Shown one piece after another: positions 50,895 to 53,249 of a DNA stretch of 53,249 nucleotides. Position numbers and translations under genes: made by a program. The notes below the pieces were generated by a model. That model had not been told where the DNA came from. It did not search any database and saw nothing but the letters and a program-made list of their open reading frames with translations. Positions within the stretch are counted from its first letter, which is position 1. Every line of letters begins with the position of its first letter. The DNA comes from GCA-2786165 sp964625775 (GTDB lineage: Bacteria; Pseudomonadota; Gammaproteobacteria; Legionellales; Legionellaceae), in contig CAZVEH010000011.1 in assembly GCA_964625775.1 (NCBI GenBank), forward strand, positions 1 through 53,249, given 5' to 3'.

Positions 50895-53249
50895 ATGACC
50901 AGGTTATCTTATGTGTTTTTTTCTATTCATCCCGAGTTTGAATCTGGTTGCCAGCATACCGCATTTGATCACTGGCTCCCGATTGATAAGCCAGTTGAGA
51001 GTTGGATCTCGCGCTTTTTAAGTGCCACGCCTATTAAAAGCGGTGATTTATGTAAAACAATTCTGAAAGCACATCATATTTCTCGTAGTAAGATTGATTT
51101 GAGAAATTTGACGCTACCTAGGAAAGCGTTTTTGTTGTCTTTGGAATTCATGAAGGCATTTGATCAGATATGTCGAGAGGATGCTAGGTGGCATAAGTTA
51201 TTGTCTTGCCTGCTGGATGAGTTAAATGACTTAATGTATCGTAGCGGCGGCTATGCGCTGGGCATTAATTTTTCGGAAGTTTTTCTTCAAACCGATCAAG
51301 GTCTACCTTCGCATTATCGCCCAGATCGCGATCGCTTGGTCACCTCTGTGGAGGAGTACAAATCATATACCAGTTTGTTTTCTTATCAATTTGCCAAAGC
51401 GTGTTTGGGACGCTTCTTATCTGTTCCAGGTCCTTATAGTAGACCCTATAATAGACAATCGACGCATGAAGATTTGATTGTGCCTGAGCATTATTTCAAT
51501 CATGCGTATGAAGCTGAGTATTTCATTAAAGCGGGTTTGGGAGCAGAGCAAGTACAACTGATGCTTACCTTTGGACCTGAAGTAGTGATTCGTGATTTGA
51601 ATCAATCTCTAAGATTCCTTAGTCAAAACAAAACGCTACAAGAAGTCATCTTTGTTTTTCAAGCTCAAAGATACGCGGACTTATCGGTACGAGAAGACAT
51701 CTTCAACGTGATGTGGTGTTTCTTTAGTTATTACAAATGTCAGTTTTTACCGCATATCCTATTATTGACACAAGTATCGCCCGGCCTGTCCTTAAAAGAC
51801 CATGCGCCTGATAGATCGCAAGAACAAAATGCTACCTCGCCTTTGTGGGGAGGTGTTGGGTATTATATGTCGTACTCAGAGTTTTCAGTGTCCCGGTTTG
51901 CGCGCATTCAAACACGCGTTCAAGAGCAATCAAAACCTATCTTGTCTCATCTTGCGACAGATCTTATTCCACAGCCACAAAAGATTGGACCGTATGTGAT
52001 CCGAACAGGGGAGCCTGGAGGGCATTACCGCGTGTCCAAACGTTTTGATGCCGAGCAATTAAAATCACAACTGACATTTAGCGTGACCCAGCAGTATGAG
52101 CAGAGCAGTGATTTGAACCAAACGCAAGTATTGACCCAGCAGCAGGAATTAGCGCAAACAGTCAATGCCACGCAACAACAGCAATCCCGTATGGCAATAA
52201 TTGGTTTAGGGCGTGATTGTACGGTTCAAATGTTTATGGACAAAATAAAAGAGCATGTTCAAAACAAACTGTCTACCAATGATATGTCTATCATCAGCAA
52301 TCGTCATTCTTTCACGCAATATCATTTAAAAAACAATTTTACGCGAAAATTGTTCGATGATCGGGTTTTTTTAGAAACTGTGGTTGGCACAATTTTTGGT
52401 CGCTTCAAAGTGGGGCTTCGTCATCACTCTTTTGCACAAATTGATTCGTATTGTGCGGAAGCATTATTGCAGCAGATCGAGTCTATTGCAGATGGCTTGG
52501 ATCAAGAGCGCGTGCTGCTTGAGAAAGGTATGGCGATCCAGGGCTTGTCGTTATCATTGTGGGTGCCCACTTTGTATGGTTATGTTGGACAGGTAGTCGT
52601 ACCGCCACCTATCCAATCGGATACTCTTTTCATTCGGACCTTGACCCCCGATTCCTTTGAAAAGGTGATACATATAAGGGCGCTCATCCAAATAAAAGAT
52701 CTTTCTGATGTAAGCGAAGAAGACCAGTATATGTGGGTGGCTTTGGCGCGATCACTATTGGGCGAATTCGAATCGGAAATGGATTGGTCTGAAAATGTCT
52801 CAAGTTTTCGGTTGCGACAGTTGCGTCAGTTGATACTTTACTATTGCCATTCGCCCCAGGATTCGGCGATTTTAGATGAATTTTTATCTTATTTTTCTGA
52901 ATTTCATCGTGATCATTTGAAGATTTTCCTGTGCATGATCATCAAAGGCCATCGTTTTAATGTAGAGCGTTTTTTGATTTTATTGACCGAGCTTAAACAA
53001 AGATCACTTTTAGATAGTTTTTATAAGATTTATTTCCAATATGCTCAAAGCATTGGGTCTGTGGCCGACCTTTTACGTTCTGAGGAAAAAAACATTTGGA
53101 GTTCTGGCTTTGCTTATGCTGTAAAACCTATATTTTCTATGGGTGTTCCAGAATACTCTGAATTTGTACGCGCATTTACTAACAAGAATCTGGTCATAAA
53201 TCGCCCGTTGTATCTTGTACTGATGGAGCGCACGCCGCACGCATTATCA
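50895..53249 (+). CDS. Large unknown protein, truncated by the window end
   Basis: An uninterrupted frame of 785 codons from the ATG at 50895 to the last base; the C-terminus lies outside. I recognise no domain. It begins MTRLSYVFFSIHPEFESGCQ, has no signal peptide, is soluble-looking, and carries a Gln-rich helical stretch around residues 390-440 (QQYEQSSDLNQTQV, NATQQQQS). The clear promoter and the absence of stops over 2.3 kb make it a real gene. Size, lack of homology and the likely host-associated lifestyle would fit a secreted effector, but no secretion signal can be shown. It lies immediately behind a tRNA locus, a common insertion point for acquired genes. Confidence 0.8.
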   Translation, partial: MTRLSYVFFSIHPEFESGCQHTAFDHWLPIDKPVESWISRFLSATPIKSGDLCKTILKAHHISRSKIDLRNLTLPRKAFLLSLEFMKAFDQICREDARWHKLLSCLLDELNDLMYRSGGYALGINFSEVFLQTDQGLPSHYRPDRDRLVTSVEEYKSYTSLFSYQFAKACLGRFLSVPGPYSRPYNRQSTHEDLIVPEHYFNHAYEAEYFIKAGLGAEQVQLMLTFGPEVVIRDLNQSLRFLSQNKTLQEVIFVFQAQRYADLSVREDIFNVMWCFFSYYKCQFLPHILLLTQVSPGLSLKDHAPDRSQEQNATSPLWGGVGYYMSYSEFSVSRFARIQTRVQEQSKPILSHLATDLIPQPQKIGPYVIRTGEPGGHYRVSKRFDAEQLKSQLTFSVTQQYEQSSDLNQTQVLTQQQELAQTVNATQQQQSRMAIIGLGRDCTVQMFMDKIKEHVQNKLSTNDMSIISNRHSFTQYHLKNNFTRKLFDDRVFLETVVGTIFGRFKVGLRHHSFAQIDSYCAEALLQQIESIADGLDQERVLLEKGMAIQGLSLSLWVPTLYGYVGQVVVPPPIQSDTLFIRTLTPDSFEKVIHIRALIQIKDLSDVSEEDQYMWVALARSLLGEFESEMDWSENVSSFRLRQLRQLILYYCHSPQDSAILDEFLSYFSEFHRDHLKIFLCMIIKGHRFNVERFLILLTELKQRSLLDSFYKIYFQYAQSIGSVADLLRSEEKNIWSSGFAYAVKPIFSMGVPEYSEFVRAFTNKNLVINRPLYLVLMERTPHALS

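Overview
The window looks like chromosomal DNA of a host-associated gammaproteobacterium, most likely from or near the order Legionellales (Legionella/Coxiella/Berkiella-like). The reasons are the gammaproteobacterial housekeeping set (Dam, Fis, SuhB, LspA, RibF, Dgt, PmbA, MraZ-RsmH-FtsL-FtsI-MurE), a tandem pair of MFS carriers of the kind abundant in Legionella and Coxiella, polyhydroxybutyrate genes, and two large unrecognised proteins, one of which looks like a secreted effector. The order-level placement is inference; no rRNA gene is present to settle it.

Layout. 0.5-9.7 kb: UspA, RibF-LspA, a CPA2-type cation/proton antiporter, an HtrA-type protease with a serine/threonine dehydratase, SuhB, Dam and an unknown membrane protein. 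9.8-14.1 kb: two overlapping MFS genes, NAD(P)-malic enzyme and ribosomal protein L31. 14.1-25.4 kb: an AT-richer accessory island. It holds an unknown 237-residue protein, a stand-alone HPt phosphotransfer protein, a soluble PAS-PAS hybrid histidine kinase, and a 2310-residue hybrid NRPS-PKS (A-PCP-KS-AT-KR-ACP-TE). The kinase and the megasynthase form one translationally coupled operon. 25.4-30 kb: WrbA with two different exonuclease III paralogues, an IscA/ErpA-type Fe-S protein, Fis, the RNase P RNA and CoaX. 30-32.6 kb: an effector-like protein and a tandem-repeat block containing a 100-N assembly gap. 32.6-37.4 kb: the first five genes of the division/cell-wall cluster, ending at murE. 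37.5-50.5 kb: TrhO, a phosphodiester glycosidase-like protein, PmbA, IF-1, S20, MurJ plus a leucyl aminopeptidase, Maf, a patatin-PhaB-phasin group, CspA, a SPOR-like lipoprotein and Dgt. 50.5 kb to the end: tRNA-Glu and tRNA-Ala, then a large unrecognised gene that runs off the right edge.

The most interesting part is 15.6-25.4 kb. The adenylation-domain specificity residues read DAFFIGGTFK, one change from the classical valine code DAFWIGGTFK. With a malonyl-type AT (HAFH), an apparently intact ketoreductase and a thioesterase, the protein should make a small valine-plus-acetate product: 4-amino-3-hydroxy-5-methylhexanoate, or a lactam of it. The gene directly coupled to it is a cytosolic PAS sensor kinase, and the matching HPt protein lies next door. 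My hypothesis is a compact metabolite-signalling cassette in which one enzyme makes a small amino-acid/polyketide and the kinase-HPt relay senses or controls it.

Several conserved gene strings are broken: ileS is missing between ribF and lspA, murJ lies about 40 kb from ribF, and the dcw cluster stops after murE. Palindromic dispersed repeats occur in several intergenic gaps. Together these suggest a repeat-rich, rearranged genome.
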